Assembly (NCBI GenBank): GCA_013396655.1 | Contig: WBMV01000289.1 | Span: 62,001-126,000, forward strand | Direction of reading: 5' to 3' | DNA length: 64,000 nucleotides | Origin: Campylorhamphus procurvoides | Lineage: Eukaryota > Chordata > Aves > Passeriformes > Dendrocolaptidae | Shown: positions 1 through 11,993 of the stretch, in pieces | Numbering within the stretch: position 1 is the first letter of the stretch | Layout of the letters: each line of letters opens with the position of its first letter | The notes under the pieces: model-generated | Databases searched by the model: none | Told to the model about the DNA's origin: nothing | The model's input: the letters and a program-made list of their open reading frames with translations, nothing else | Program-made: the position numbers and the translations under genes

Positions 1-2175
1 CCTGAAAGTCAAGTTAAAATTTGACATTTTTATGTTGTCACATTATTGCTCTGTCTCAATTCTATAAAATATTTCTGAGGAACATCTCAGAACATCCAGA
101 CCATCAGCCAATCTCAGCCATGCCTTTGGTTCTGAGGTGCTTCACTGAATGCCTGGGAATCAGATAATTGCTGAGTGAAGCAAACCTCCTATTATATTAG
201 GAGGAGGTGTAATTAGCACCCCCAGACAGCTGGGAGGTGATGAGCAGCAGGAAGGGGAAAATGGGAGCAAGGTGCAGATATGTCTTTAATTGTGCATATA
301 AATCAAATCTTTCCCCTGTCTCTGTGTGTTCCTTGAGCACAGACCTGGGAGGAGCTGTCTGAGAGGGGAAAAACCCCCTGGGATGGGCCAGGAACTGCTG
401 AAACAAGGGAAAAAAGAACCAATTCCTGCTGGGGCACCATAACTGGTGGTGGGATGTTTCCTGCCAAAGCAGTTGGGCAGCAGGACTTTTGGTGGCCCAT
501 CAAGGACCTTCAGCTCCAGTTTGTGGGAGTTCTTTGAAACAGCTGATTGAAAACTGGGCCTGGATGCTCAGGGTCTGTCCCAGGAATTTGGTGGCTCTTC
601 AAAGCAGCTGCCCTGTCGAGTTCCTGTCAGTATGGGAGGAAACTGCTCTGTTTCCTCAATCCTCCCTTCCCTCAAACCTTGTTAGTTCTTCCAAGTCTGG
701 TCTTGGACTGGAGCCCTGTGTATCTTCAAACAATGTGAATTGCCTTGTCACCTCTGACTAGAGTTTTCCTTTTCCAGGCATAAATAAATATGCATTCCTT
801 ACAAATTTCCCCTGAAAAGTTAATTACAATGTGGTTCTGAATAAAGAGCCTGATTTGCAATCCTAAGGTGGCCTTCCTGCCATTATTAATACACTGTAGA
901 ACATGGGGACTATTTAAAGCTCCAAATTCCCCCTGCCTTTGTCCTGACAGGCTTGCACATTGATTCTGACATGCAGACTGACAGCTTCATGGCATTTTGG
1001 GATGTTCCAACTGCACTGAGTATGTGGGACTATTTATTTTAGTTCCCCCCTTCCCAGAGCAGCCACTGACTCACAAGAAAAAGCTATGAGCAATATTTGG
1101 CATTTGTTTCCTGTGCAGTACAATTTGCCTGGTTCATTAACCTTCTTTATGTAGATGGAAATTCTCAGTCTGACATGGCTATTTTGGGGGGAGCATGTCA
1201 AAACCAGATTTGTCTGTCTGAGCAGCGTTTGCTTCTGAAAAAATAATGTTTCAAAATGCATCAGCAATTTTGGTTTTTAAAGTGAATTTTGCATTGGATG
1301 CTGAGCTGTGTTTATGTTGCACATTTGACTCTGCAGCCCAAAGACAGGAGATTGGGGGTGTACGAGGCACCAGCTGTGTGACAGTATCTTAGACCTATGT
1401 GAGAAACCTGTTTTTATTATGCAACACAGAATGACTGTGGATTGGTGGAGACTGAGCATAAATTCTGCTGTCATTTGTACCTGGGCATGCAAGCAGTGCT
1501 GGGTTAGTGGCTGGACTCAGTCCTAAAGCTCTATGAGAGTTCAGTCATCCTTCAATATATTTTCTGTATTTTCCCCCTGTTGTGCCAAGAATGTGGGTAA
1601 GGAGAGGGGGAGATAAATAATACATTGGCCTGTTGTGACTTTGATACAAGCTCTGTGTCCCCACTCTGGTGGCTCCTTTCTTGGAGAAACTGATTCCCAG
1701 AACACGCAGCTTCCCCTGGCCTTGGGCTCAGCATTCTGTGTCCCCCCACCAAAGGAATATTGCAGTAGGAATTGGCTCCTCAGTGCCCTGGCTTGGGAGC
1801 ACCAGCAGCTCAGCACACACAGAGTGTCCAGCCCTGACAAGGTGCAATTGGATCTGCTTAATCTCATTTTCTCTCCTGAATTTAAAATTGACCCCTTGCT
1901 CCAAGTCATTTTGGTTTGTCCAGCTGCCTCACCAAAATGCTCTTTGAGGGATTTGGAGATCAGGTCAGAAAGGAAGGACACCCACAACTGGATTAAAAAC
2001 CTGCCAGGAGAGAGAATGTTCTCCCAGGTTTAATTCTGCAGTTCCCACCAGAGTATGTGATTGTTTCATAAATGAGTACAGTTTGGTGAGGGGTGTCTTA
2101 AAGATGCCTTTGAAACCAAAGAGCTGGGCTTTTCAGAAGTGGGTACCAGATCCCTGCTCTTCAGAAGTTTGGCAT
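1..2175. other. Unique noncoding sequence, no gene seen
   Basis: No repeat family or coding exon is recognisable. A GC-richer patch around 1540-2035 is open on both strands at once (about 132 codons forward, 148 reverse). That is the pattern of a stop-poor stretch by chance rather than of a gene. No promoter, CpG island or RNA gene is visible. Confidence 0.6.
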
Positions 2176-2265
2176 CCACAAGTTCCACAATCAAGTGGAG
2201 TGTTCTGCTTTTCTCAACACCCACAAATTCCATAATCAAGTGGAGTGTTCCGCTTTTCTCAACAC
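2176..2265. repeat. 45-bp tandem duplication (2 copies)
   Basis: Two adjacent 45-bp units, 2176-2220 and 2221-2265, differ at only three positions. Both contain the core AATCAAGTGGAGTGTT and end in TTTTCTCAACAC. Both are open in one forward frame, so a translated product would show the repeat, but nothing suggests real coding. It looks like a recent local slippage duplication in unique sequence. Confidence 0.9.
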
Positions 2266-5200
2266 TAGCTGGTCGTTTATGCAGGTTGGTGAAAACTCAC
2301 TTTCCACATCCTACTTGGGTCACCCCGGTCCGGAGAGCTCAGCTGATGCAATTCCTTCTGCTGTCCCACTCACTGACCAGGTCAGGAAAAGAAATGTTTC
2401 CACAGCTGGCAGGGCACAAAAGGAGTTTGAGCTGCTGAATTCTGCTACGAGCAAGGGAAGTTTTTGTGCCACTGGATGTCGCTCTTACAAAGGCCAAAGT
2501 ACTTCAGCAGTACCAATCTTCACACTTCTGTTATATATCAATGCACAGCCTGTTAAACTCAGAGTTCCTCTAGAAAAGAGAGAGTGAAATTATATACAGG
2601 TAATAATAAGGTATTATTGGCTGTCCCATGTGGAATACATGCACAACTCATCAGGCAAAAGACATCTAGGCATCATTTTGATGAGACCTAGATGACAAAT
2701 CAAAATTGAATCTACTATCTTGGATGTTTCAGGCTTTCATTCTAGAACTTGTTTTGGGCATAGGAGGAAGGCAAATGTCAAACCTGCTTTTCTGTCCCAT
2801 CATATCCTAGAGTTTGCTGTAGGTCAGTAACCTGCCCAAAGGTAATTCAGCTCAGGGACCAAAAAGGTTGCCATTGTGAACTTCATATATAAGATGTGTT
2901 GGTAGAGAAGGGAGTCATCTGAGGACAAGCAATAATTAATGGCATTAAATTGCACGGAGGACTCGAGTCACAAAGCAGCAAAAGCTCTAAACTGAGGGGG
3001 TGTGCTCTGAAGAGGGAGGGATTAGCAACCTTTCAGGATGAAGGGAGGGTAGGAAAGCACTGAGGTACCAGCAGAGACTCTCTATTCATTAAAAAACTGT
3101 AAGAATAATTTGCATAATATGTTTTAAATGATCCAGGTGCAACTTGAGGTGCAGTGACTGTGATTCTGTCCCCCCTCACATTCTGACCAACCTGCACAGA
3201 ACTCTGACTCTAACATCACATTGATGCAGGCTGGACTAGTTCTCCCTCCCTCCTCCACCATCCTTTTAGTCCCAGTCCAAAAAAAGGCTCCTGAAATGTT
3301 TGCACAGAGGCTGCAGCCACTGTTTAAAACCTGAATAGACTCACTAATTTCTCCTCAGGTGTATCTAATACCAGATAGAGACAGAAAATCCAGTGAGTGC
3401 TGTTAAAAATGTAAGTCCTGTAGCTCACTGGATCCTTTCTGCATGTTGTACAATAGAACAGAATGTCAGGGCACTGTACATAATTGTAATTCCTTAATTA
3501 GGTGACTGACTCATACAACTTTCTCCTTTAACTTGAGCCCTGCTCTCCATGTGCCTCTTTATCATTCATTTAAATGGGCAGGAAAACTGAGCCTTAAGGT
3601 ATTTCCAGGTTTCCAAAGCCTCATTAATACAAAATGCAAGACACAGACCGCTCTTTCCCAGGACAATCCCCCAGCTTGGCTCTCTCCCTGTTGCATGTGT
3701 GATGGGTGCCATCAAAGGTGGGACACGTGGGTTATACTGCAAATATTCCCATGGAGCTTTTATTAACCAAGTCATCTTGGCCTCATTTAATCCTAAATAC
3801 ATTAATACCTGGCCTTGCTTCAGCAACTTTCTCCCTAGGGCACTGTACACTTCGGTCTTTCCTGCGTATCACCAAGGTTTGATTAAGACAGCAATAAAAA
3901 TAAAATAGAAATGAAATTGTAACAGGTAGTTGTGGTTTATTGCACGCTATTTTGGTGACTTTCCTGATGAGGAGCTTGATTACACTGGCTGATTGTTGGT
4001 GTATTTAACTGCAAGTGTTACAAGCCACAGCTGGCTCAAACTATTGATCTGGAATGTCACTACCATGTTACCTCAGGGGCTTTGAGGAAAGGGATTAACC
4101 CCTGGCATCATTTTGGTATTCCTGCCATGCAAAAATCCTACAGGGTGTGGGTTGTTCCTTGTGGGACATGGCTCTGGTTGAAGCTTTGCTGAGGCAAGAG
4201 GAACTCAAGAGATGTTTAGTCTCCTCAGGTCTAGTCTATGCACATCACACAAAAGTTAAAGCCACCCCAGCCCCATCTAAGCAGGTTTTCAGTATATTTG
4301 ACCATCCCCTGAGCTGGGATTGCAAACAAAGCCAGGAAGGAGCCAAGTTTGCTGTGAAGGAGGCTGCTTTCTGCTCTGAGATGTATTTGCTGTGTTCAGA
4401 TGTCCCTTTTCCAGTTAAAGGCACAAAATTAGAGGCATTCAGAGCTGGGAGAACCTCTTTTCAGGTCTTTGCCATGTACACCTATGGAAAAATACATTAT
4501 CCTGCTAAAATCTTTCTGAACATCAGTAGGAGCCTGAACACAGGCAAAAGGTTTTGGCTGGTTTCTTTTGTTGACGTGGTTTGCTCCTCTCCAGTTGCCC
4601 ATTTTGTGCCATTGAGTATTCTATTGAACCCTTCCAGTCAGAGCTACTTCTGTGGATACAAGGAAGAAGATTTGAACCATCTTTGGTCCTTTTCTGAAGC
4701 TTTTTAAGTGACAACCTATATCATGGTAAAATTTAGTTCCTCAGTTTCCTTCCCTTCCTCCTTTAGTTCCTCAGGTTACCACCTTGTAACTTGAATTTTT
4801 ACTGCTGAAGGTGATAGTTCCTCCAGGAATTCTTAACTGAGTGTTGACCCAGCAGTGGATTTTCCCCTTCTTATAGGAAATCTTGCAGAAGTTGCTCCTA
4901 AAAAAGACATCTGGCCTCTGTCCACCTTTGTCCACCTGCCTTGCTGAGCTCTTCTAAGAGCTGATTAATCTCTGATTGTCTTAGAGAGTCAAATAACACA
5001 GTTGTGGCTTCATCTCACAATCTAATTATAGCAAGAAGCATTTACAGCTCGTCCAAGTCTTTCTCAAATAAGATTTCTGTTTGAAGTATTGATTTATTTT
5101 TATTCACTGAGACTTTTAAACTGTAATTGATTCAGATTAAATGCTCTGCTTTGTGGGAGGCCCTACATGAACCCAACACTGACCACTTTGCAGCAAGAAA

Positions 5201-5769
5201 TACTTTCAGTTCCCCAATAAGTCCTTGCTCTGTTACAGGAGGTGTTCTCTATGAATAAACACAGACAATGCAGTGTTTGGACTACCTACTGCTTGCCAAA
5301 TGTGTGTCAGCGTGGAGAAGAGATGTAAAAAATCCTAATTTAATACTTGGAAAGGAGCCAATAACTTAATTGCTACAGAAACTATAATTAGAAATCATTA
5401 ACTGTTAATAATGTGTTTAGAAGACTCAAAGCAATACCGATGGTGAACTATCATCCCCCCCAGTACACTGACATGCTATCCAAGCTTTGGGAATTTAAGC
5501 AGAAAGATTCACTAAAAACTAAGGAAGTCTTCAAATCCCCAATTTCCTTTCATTTTATTGCAGTTGGTACCACTAGTTTTTTGGGTGGAAAGATTCCTTT
5601 TCCAGAATTCAGGAGATTAATTTCTGAAGGCTGAAGTAAAAAGCCTTTGCCAAAGAAGATTTGCTGCATTTCTTTCTGCATTGGCCATAGTTTGGCTGGT
5701 GATAAAACTCTCCACTGAAACCTGCAGTTAAATCCTGAGCCACCACAGGAGAAACCACCACTACCACCT
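2266..5769. other. Unique noncoding sequence, with a chance-length open frame
   Basis: Unique, AT-neutral DNA. The only notable item is an open frame at 4147-4707 on the plus strand. Its first codon is GTG; the first ATG is codon 8, at 4168, leaving 179 codons. The translation matches no family I recognise and shows no domain, signal peptide or repeat. In 128,000 codons read over six frames, about one frame this long is expected by chance. I do not call it a gene. Confidence 0.55.
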
Positions 5770-5809
5770 GTATCATAGCAGCATTTAGGGTATCATAGCA
5801 GCATTTAGG
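5770..5809. repeat. 20-bp perfect tandem duplication
   Basis: The 20-mer beginning GTATCATAGCAGC occurs twice back to back, at 5770-5789 and 5790-5809, with no mismatch. It is a small, recent-looking slippage duplication in unique sequence. Confidence 0.9.
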
Positions 5810-7431
5810 ATTTTGTGGGATCTTTTATGGAATTTTAACATCAAGTTATTTTAGTAAACTAAGATCCCTTCCCTGCAGAAGTCTTGGCTGGAGAGAGCTG
5901 GCAGGAGCTGCAATAATTATCCTGAAGACAAAATTAGGTGGCAGAGCCTGGACTGCAAATGTAGAACAAACAGGCACACCCTGCAATGGGGTAGAGGAAT
6001 TTTGACACCTTGGTTTTGGCCACGGACACCTCTTCTTCCCTCCCACTAAACACACAAAGCACAGATTCCAAATTCACATGTGAAAGAGTTGCAAAAATGC
6101 ATGATTTTGCTTAGGCTGGGAAGCCTTAGAAATACTTGAAGCCCTTGGGTTCGGGGGCTGTTTGGAGGAAACACAAGGACCATAATTCTCAGCTGCAGTT
6201 GGGAATCACAGGGCAAGGCAGCTGTAAATGCCAGGCAAGGTGACCATAAATGCTGGAAAAATGAGGGGAGATGTGTAACAACAGTCTTTGGGTGTCAGTG
6301 GCAGATATGGTCACCTACACACATTGTTAAACAGGAAAAAAATTAATATTCTTATTCCTTTCAAGCCAAAAGAACACTCAATTTAGTAGCCTCAAGTTTT
6401 AGTCAGAATAACCTCATAACAGAAAAGTCAGAACAATAATCTGGCCATGTAAGTGCCTGGTTGGGTGGGTGTTTCTCTGATTCCTCTCCTCACAAAATGA
6501 TACCTGGGTGGTAATTTCTCTTCTGTGTAATTGGCTGCTCTCCTGATCTCATGCACTGTTATAAAGCACTGATGTCTCAAGGCTGTACATTTATATTGTT
6601 TCCTGGTGCTAGCCTTCCCCAGAATGAAGATGTGCTGCTAAAGCTGTTGTAAATATCCATGGAATAGTTTAGCAGATGCTTTGAGTGTTTTTTCTACTCC
6701 TTACTGCCACTGCTTATTTCATTATCCATTTTTCTCCCATGGGAAGGGAACATAAATACCTTCCTATCCAAGCAGATGATGATATGGGGGAGAAAAGACT
6801 GAGTATTTAAATCTGGCTGTCCTACCTGGAGATGAAAGGCTGGGGATTGTCCTGCCTATTAAGCCAACAATAATTAATAATAATTAAGCCTGAATGTTCC
6901 AAACTGTAGATCACATAGGAAGCAGCTGCTGGTATGAGGAATCCTAGAAGTCCTGGGAAATGTGTTGCTTGTTGATGATAAAGAATTTGGTTTTCAAAAG
7001 TTGTTTCAGAAAGCATGGGCTGGTAACATGTTTGACAGGTTTAAAGTCTTGTGTGGAAGTGTTCTGTTTAGGGAATCTTAGGAAAGCTTCAAAAATGCCA
7101 TCTGAAAATGCCAAACCAAGCAAAGACATTTTTTCTAGAGTAAAAGAAAATATAGAACCAAAGTTATAACTGATATGATCAGAAAAAGTTCACCTGAATG
7201 ACTTAAAATGCACAGTGACTGTTCCCTAGAGGGAAATTGTACAAAGCAAGTAAATGTGGTATGCCCTTTTTGCAAGAGAACCAAACCAGTTAGTCAAATG
7301 AATTTGTTGGTATCATCTTCAATTGCAACTCTAAATCATTGCTAGAAATGATGAAAAAGGTGCAATCAAAATACACAAGCCCAAGGATGAAGGAAAGAAC
7401 TAACAAAGCCCCAAATTTAACAGAGAAATTA
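5810..7431. other. Unique noncoding sequence
   Basis: Nothing beyond short chance frames. A TAAT-rich patch near 6865-6885 carries three close AATAATTAA-like blocks but no other structure. No repeat family is recognised. Confidence 0.55.
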
Positions 7432-7513
7432 AACCACGATCCCCTCCCCTGCCATGGGCTGGGGCACCTTCCACTAGACCAGGTTTTGTCCAGTCTGGCT
7501 TCAAACACTTTTA
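7432..7513 (-). mobile_element. CR1 LINE 3'-end fragment, minus strand (left arm of an inverted pair)
   Basis: Read on the minus strand, this is the typical CR1 3' tail: a GAACACTTCCAGG-like segment, then the CAACCTGGTCTAGTGGAAGGTG-type block, then the CCATGGCAGGGG block. On the plus strand the marks CTGCCATGG and CACCTTCCACTAG are visible. The terminal 35-40 bp of the family, which would end in a TTCTATGATTCT-type motif, is missing on its outer side. It faces an opposite-strand CR1 tail at about 7530 and the two form an imperfect palindrome. CR1 is a non-LTR retrotransposon common in birds; this copy is a dead fragment. Confidence 0.85.
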
Positions 7514-7529
7514 GTGAAAACTTGTGGAC

Positions 7530-7660
7530 TTTCCATCCCTGGAAGTGTCCAAGGCCAGCTGGGAGCAACCTGGGATAGTGGAAGGTGTCCCTGGCCATGG
7601 CAGGGGGTGGAACAGGACCCTCTTTGAGGTCCCTTCCAACCCAAACCACTCTGACTCTAT
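7530..7660 (+). mobile_element. CR1 LINE 3'-end fragment, plus strand (right arm of an inverted pair)
   Basis: Standard avian CR1 3' end in order: CATCCCTGGAAGTGTCCAAG, GGAGCAACCTGGGATAGTGG, AAGGTGTCCCTGGCCATGG, GGTCCCTTCCAACC, ending near CACTCTGACTCTATCAC, a decayed form of the family's terminal ATTCTATGATTCT repeat. The upstream CR1 body is absent (5' truncation). It lies head-to-head with the minus-strand copy at 7432-7513. Confidence 0.9.
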
Positions 7661-9813
7661 CACAAGAACTTATTGTACCATTAAAGATTGATGCAGAGTG
7701 AGCTCATTTTTCAATGAAATCCATGAGTTTCTAACATGGAGATCCACATAATGTGTGTGAATAAAAGTAACTTTGGGGTTTTGAGGTCATTGCTGGTTTC
7801 TCAAGCAGGAAAAAGCCCTCATGCAGCCAAGGGCTCTATCTGAGCTGCAGAAGCAAGGAGACCTACTTGCTGACCAAGGGGTGAATTCCCTCCAATGTTC
7901 TACCCAAGCTGTGCCTCTGACCTAGAAACAGCTTTTGGCTGATCAGTTGTTGCATTAAGTATCCACTGGCTGTATAGAAAATGATATCCTAACCCTTCCC
8001 TAACTACAGATGAGAGAAGTGTTGAAGTAGTTTTATTTCTGGAAATGTATAATCTTCTTACATTAACCTGGTGCCTTTGTGGAAGGGATTACTTGCAGAG
8101 TGGCTGGGTCTGTGACAGGTTTGCAAGAAGAGAGTGCTGAGGGTGGTGCCTGCTCCCAAATTTCCTGCCCAGTTGCTTAGGAACAGATGCTGAGCTCCCA
8201 AGGGATGGGGAGCAGAGGGATTGTCTGGCTGCTGGAAACTGCTGAGTCCTGCACTGTGTCCTTGCACAGCCTTTCTCAAAGATTCAACAGAGAGCAAAGC
8301 CAAACCCACTGCTCTGACAGTAAAGGGGATGTCAACAGGACATGGTTTGAGGTTGGGGTGGGTTGGTGGAGTATGTTCTCTGAAGGCTGGGAAGGTGATC
8401 TCATGGCTTGCTCGCAGCTCATCTCCTCAGCTCTGGCCTTGAGTCATACAAAAAAGAATTTTTACTTGTTGTGTTGCTGGGTGGTTAAACTGTTCAAGTT
8501 CATTCAGAGAAATGAGTATTGTCCCCTGGTTAAATAATGGTGACTTCAGAAAAAATCTGAGTAAATCCAGAAATCATATTCTTTCAGTGTCATTGATGCT
8601 CTTAGATCAACTGCAATTTATGATGTTTTTTAGGCTATATTAAAAACTACATTTCTCTTACCATCACCCATGATAATGTGGCATCTTCCTGCAGCAGGGA
8701 ATGAGCTGGTGTCTCCCATTCCTTGCAGGACATCTCTGCAGTTGCCAGTCTTATCAAACATCCATTGAAGGGGTAGCTCAGTGTCCTTAGGGAGCATTCA
8801 GTCAGCTTTTCATGACAGTTCCCATTTACACAAGTTCATGACACTCTGGGGTTTAGCAGAAAGCTTTTCAACTGAGGCAAATTCTTGGGTTTCTGGTGTA
8901 TGAATGCAAAACTATCTTCTGAAGTTCTTTCAGTAGGTGACCACCTCACCAAAGGCCAGTATAATTTAGATTCCAAGCAGAACTCAGCTCACTACCCCAG
9001 GTGACAAAAGCTTCTATTGTTACACTGACTTGGCAGCAAAAGAGAATTAGAGACTATGGGGTTTTGTGAGAAGGAGTGAGGTTCATCTCAGCCTTTTATC
9101 TCAGATTGAAATCATCCTGCGACACCACTCAGATGATGGAATCAGACACAGCTGAAAAAGAAGGAATGTAAGAGCTTTAACTGGGGAAAAAGAAACTCTA
9201 AGCAGTTTCCAAAGACATGCTGTAAGTCCAGCCCCAAGTGTGTGTGCACCAAATAAACAATCAGAAGAAAAAGTAGAACTGAGCTTTGTTGTCCTATTGC
9301 AAATCCCATGAAAACAAATACTCAGTGCAAATGCCATTTACACAGAGCAGTGCACTCACCTTTGGTGATGCAGAGTCCTCTCTCTAGTCCAGTTTAGTGA
9401 AATGCCCCAGCCAGCACCAATTCAGGTGGGTTAGGAGATAAAGGCTTTGATGTGCTTGACTAGAAGCAAAGCCATCCTTCCTCCCACTGCAGCAAGTAAA
9501 TATTCATAACATCCCTGAGCATGCCCTTCTTGCCTCACCTACAACTCCCACTGCTGAATGCTCTTTGCTTCTCAAGGCCTCATAAAAAGTGCCTTGAAAG
9601 CATAAGGCAAGTGTTGTCCTGGGGCTCTGGTCGTGCAAGTGCACTATTAAACCCCTAGGGAAGAGTGCTGTCAGCTACCTGACAGTGAAGAGATGGACAA
9701 ATATGTATATTTGAGTCCATAAGAAAGCATCATCAGGGATGGACACACCTAACTTGAGGAAGAGGAAACACAGAGCACTCTGTAGCACATTTTTATATTA
9801 TTTACAAGAACAC
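7661..9813. other. Unique noncoding sequence
   Basis: No interspersed repeat, RNA gene or coding exon recognised. Several frames of 60-116 codons occur, all of chance length and unlike any family I know. Confidence 0.55.
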
Positions 9814-10063
9814 ACAGTGACAGGACAAAGGGGGATGTTTTTAAACTGAGAGTAGGTTTAGATTAAATATTAGGAAAAATATTTTCCATGGGAGGGTGGG
9901 CAGGCCCTGACACAGGTTGGGCAGAGAAGCTGTGGCTGCCCTGGAAGTGTCCATGGCCAGGTTGGAGCAACCTGGGCTGGTGGGAGGTGTCCCTGCCCAT
10001 GGCAAGGGGTGGAATGAGATGATCTTCAGGTCTCCTCCAACTCAGGCCATGCCATGTCTATGA
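9814..10063 (+). mobile_element. CR1 LINE 3'-end fragment
   Basis: The element begins at the CR1 block GTGACAGGACAAAGGGG and continues through the TTTTAAACTGAGAG and TTTAGATTAAATATTAGG segments that encode the end of ORF2. It then runs through GGTGGGCAGGCCCTGACACAGG, AAGCTGTGGCTGCCCTGG, GGTTGGAGCAACCTGGGC and TGCCCATGGCAAGGGG to a degraded terminal GTCTATGAATT. The RT coding part is only a short C-terminal remnant with stops. It is 5'-truncated, as most CR1 copies are. Confidence 0.93.
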
Positions 10064-10926
10064 ATTTCCAGCTAAGCTGCCATTCATTCTGCTTGCACTA
10101 GTTACATATTTACCTGTGACAGGAGGGATGCTCCCTTTCTTTTGGCAAACCAGACCTGAGTGGGGTTCAATTGTCTTTTGTTCCCTGGCCCAGCAGGAGC
10201 AGCTGATCTTGGAGTGCCATCCAAACCCCTCATATGCCCATTCAAACCTCAGGTATGGAAGTGTCCACGACCTGGGAGCATTTTTGGCTCCAAGGATGCT
10301 GCAGTCTATTCTCTAGCATATAATTGCCTTTTCTTTTCCCTCTAAATATCTACTGAGAAATTGCTCCTGGGTCTTGGGTATTGAAAGGAAAGGAAAAGCC
10401 TTTTTGTGAGAACACTGAATAAATTGCTTGATAGCAACAGAGTTGAGATGTAATGCACACAGTGTGTCAGATAAGCCATTTTGTGGCCATTTTTGTATTG
10501 GGGAAAATAAGGACCAATGTTATTTCACTGGCAAAATATCTCCAGCTGAGGAAAAAAAAACCACTTGAACATGTTCTTAATTTTAAACACATGAATAGAT
10601 CCAGAGCCCTTCAATTTCTGGTCTTTATTACTATGTAAAATTCTGAGCTCCTTTCTCTGAGATTTTACTTCTTATTTCTTCTAATCAGGCAAAACTCCCA
10701 ATAATTCCATAACGCTCTTGAGGCATTATGCAAGCTATTTATAGGTGCTTTCAACAGAAATAACTTGGACAAATCCAGCCTGCAGAGACTTCCAAGCAGC
10801 AGCAGCAGGGTGCAACATGCCCTCTGCCTCTTTGCTGTGAATCCACGCTGGAAACCAGAGGGGCAAGGCAGGCCACTTGAAACCTGAGGTATCTGCTGAC
10901 AGTGGAATGCTGATTAATGGAAAAAT
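10064..10926. other. Unique noncoding sequence between two CR1 copies
   Basis: No gene recognised. A run of nine A residues lies near 10552, without other features of a processed gene. The neighbouring CR1 copies are in opposite orientations. Confidence 0.55.
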
Positions 10927-11126
10927 ATCATCATTAAGGTTGGAAAAGACCTCTGAGATGAGTCCAACCATTAACCCAGCACTACTGAGTCCACCACTGC
11001 TGCATCCATACCTTTTGAATGCTTCCAGGGCTGGTGATTCCACCTCTTCCCTGGGCAGCCTGGTCCAACACCTGAACCTGCTTCCGGTGGAGAAATTGTT
11101 CCTAATATCTAATTTAAACCTCCTCT

Positions 11127-11849
11127 GGTGCAATTTGATGCAGTTTCTTCTTGCCCTGTCACGTGTGACCTGAGAGAAGAGCCTGATCCCCACCTGCCTT
11201 CTGTCAGGAGTTGTAGAGAGCAAGAAGGTCCTCCTGAGTCTCCTTTTCTCCAGGCTGAGCTCACTCAGCAACTCCTCATCAGATTTGTGCTCCAAACCCT
11301 TCTCCAGCTCCATTGCCCTTTGCTGGAGATGTTCCAGCCCACCAAGGATTTCAGGTTTGGTTCCACCAGTGCTGAGTACAGGGGGACAATGCCAAGTCCT
11401 GCTGCCACAGGATGCCCTTGGCCTTCCTGCCCACCTGGGCCCCTGTTGAGCCACTGTCACCAACACCCCAGGTCCTTTTCTGCTGAGNGGTGCAATTTGA
11501 GGCAGTTTCTTCTTGCCCTGTCACTTGTGACCTGAGAGAAGAGCCTGACCCCCACCTGCCTCCTGTCAGGAGTTGTAGAGAGCAAGAAGGTCCTCCTGAG
11601 TCTCCTTTTCTCCAGGCTGAGCTCACTCAGCAACTCCTCATCAGATTTGTGCTCCAAACCCTTCTCCAGCTCCATTTCCCTTTTCTGGAGATGTTCCAGC
11701 ACAACAAGGATTTCAGGTTTGGTTCCACCAGTGCTGAGTACAGGGGGACAATGCCAAGTCCTGCTGCCACAGGATGCCCTTGGCCTTCCTGCCCACCTGG
11801 GCCCCTGTTGAGCCACTGTCACCAACACCCCAGGTCCTTTTCTGCTGAG
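11127..11849 (-). repeat. 361-bp direct duplication inside CR1, spanning a gap
   Basis: Copy A is 11127-11487 and copy B is 11489-11849. They are equal in length (361 bp) and align without indels. By eye there are eight substitutions, about 97.8% identity, all in the first 230 bp; the last 130-150 bp are identical. The copies are separated only by one N. At several mismatches copy B is closer to the CR1 consensus (GAGGCAG, CACTTGTGACC, GACCCCC). It is either a real tandem duplication or two alleles placed side by side by the assembler. Confidence 0.93.
11488..11488. other. Single-base assembly gap (N)
   Basis: One N sits exactly at the junction of two near-identical 361-bp blocks. A one-base gap at a duplication joint suggests a contig join or gap-fill event rather than an unread base. 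Confidence 0.95.
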
Positions 11850-11993
11850 CACTTTCCAGCTGCTCATCCTCCAGCCTGGAGCTGCAGGGGTTTGTTGTGA
11901 CCCAAGGGCAGGACCTGGAGCTTGTCCTTCTTGAACCTCATCCAACTGGCCCCAGCCCATTGACCCAGCTTGTCCAGACCCCTCTGTAGGCAG

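Larger units (their letters stand above)
10927..11993 (-). mobile_element. CR1 LINE, minus strand: C-terminal RT remnant plus 3' end, internally duplicated
   Basis: Read from 11993 down to 10927 this is a 5'-truncated CR1. The minus-strand translation keeps recognisable pieces of the CR1 ORF2 C-terminal region: LEKRRLR, the LFSQVT..R segment, RFKLDIRNNF and RLPREEVESPALEAFKR. These correspond to the family's 'SLEKRRLRGDL', 'GDRTR', 'RLDIRKKFFT' and 'LPREVVESPSLE' regions. The 3' tail (GAATGATTCCAACC-type, seen on the plus strand as CATTAAGGTTGGAAAAGACC) starts near 10927. A 361-bp internal segment is present twice in direct orientation, separated by one N at 11488. The open frame here is decayed retrotransposon sequence, not a host gene. 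The N interrupts it. Confidence 0.95.

Noticed and set aside
10735..11466. 243-codon minus-strand open frame as a host gene
   Set aside because: Its translation is the C-terminal part of CR1 ORF2 plus the CR1 3' region. The frame runs into the single-N gap and the duplicated block.
11457..11960. 167-codon minus-strand frame as a gene
   Set aside because: It is the second copy of the same CR1 segment, read across the N.
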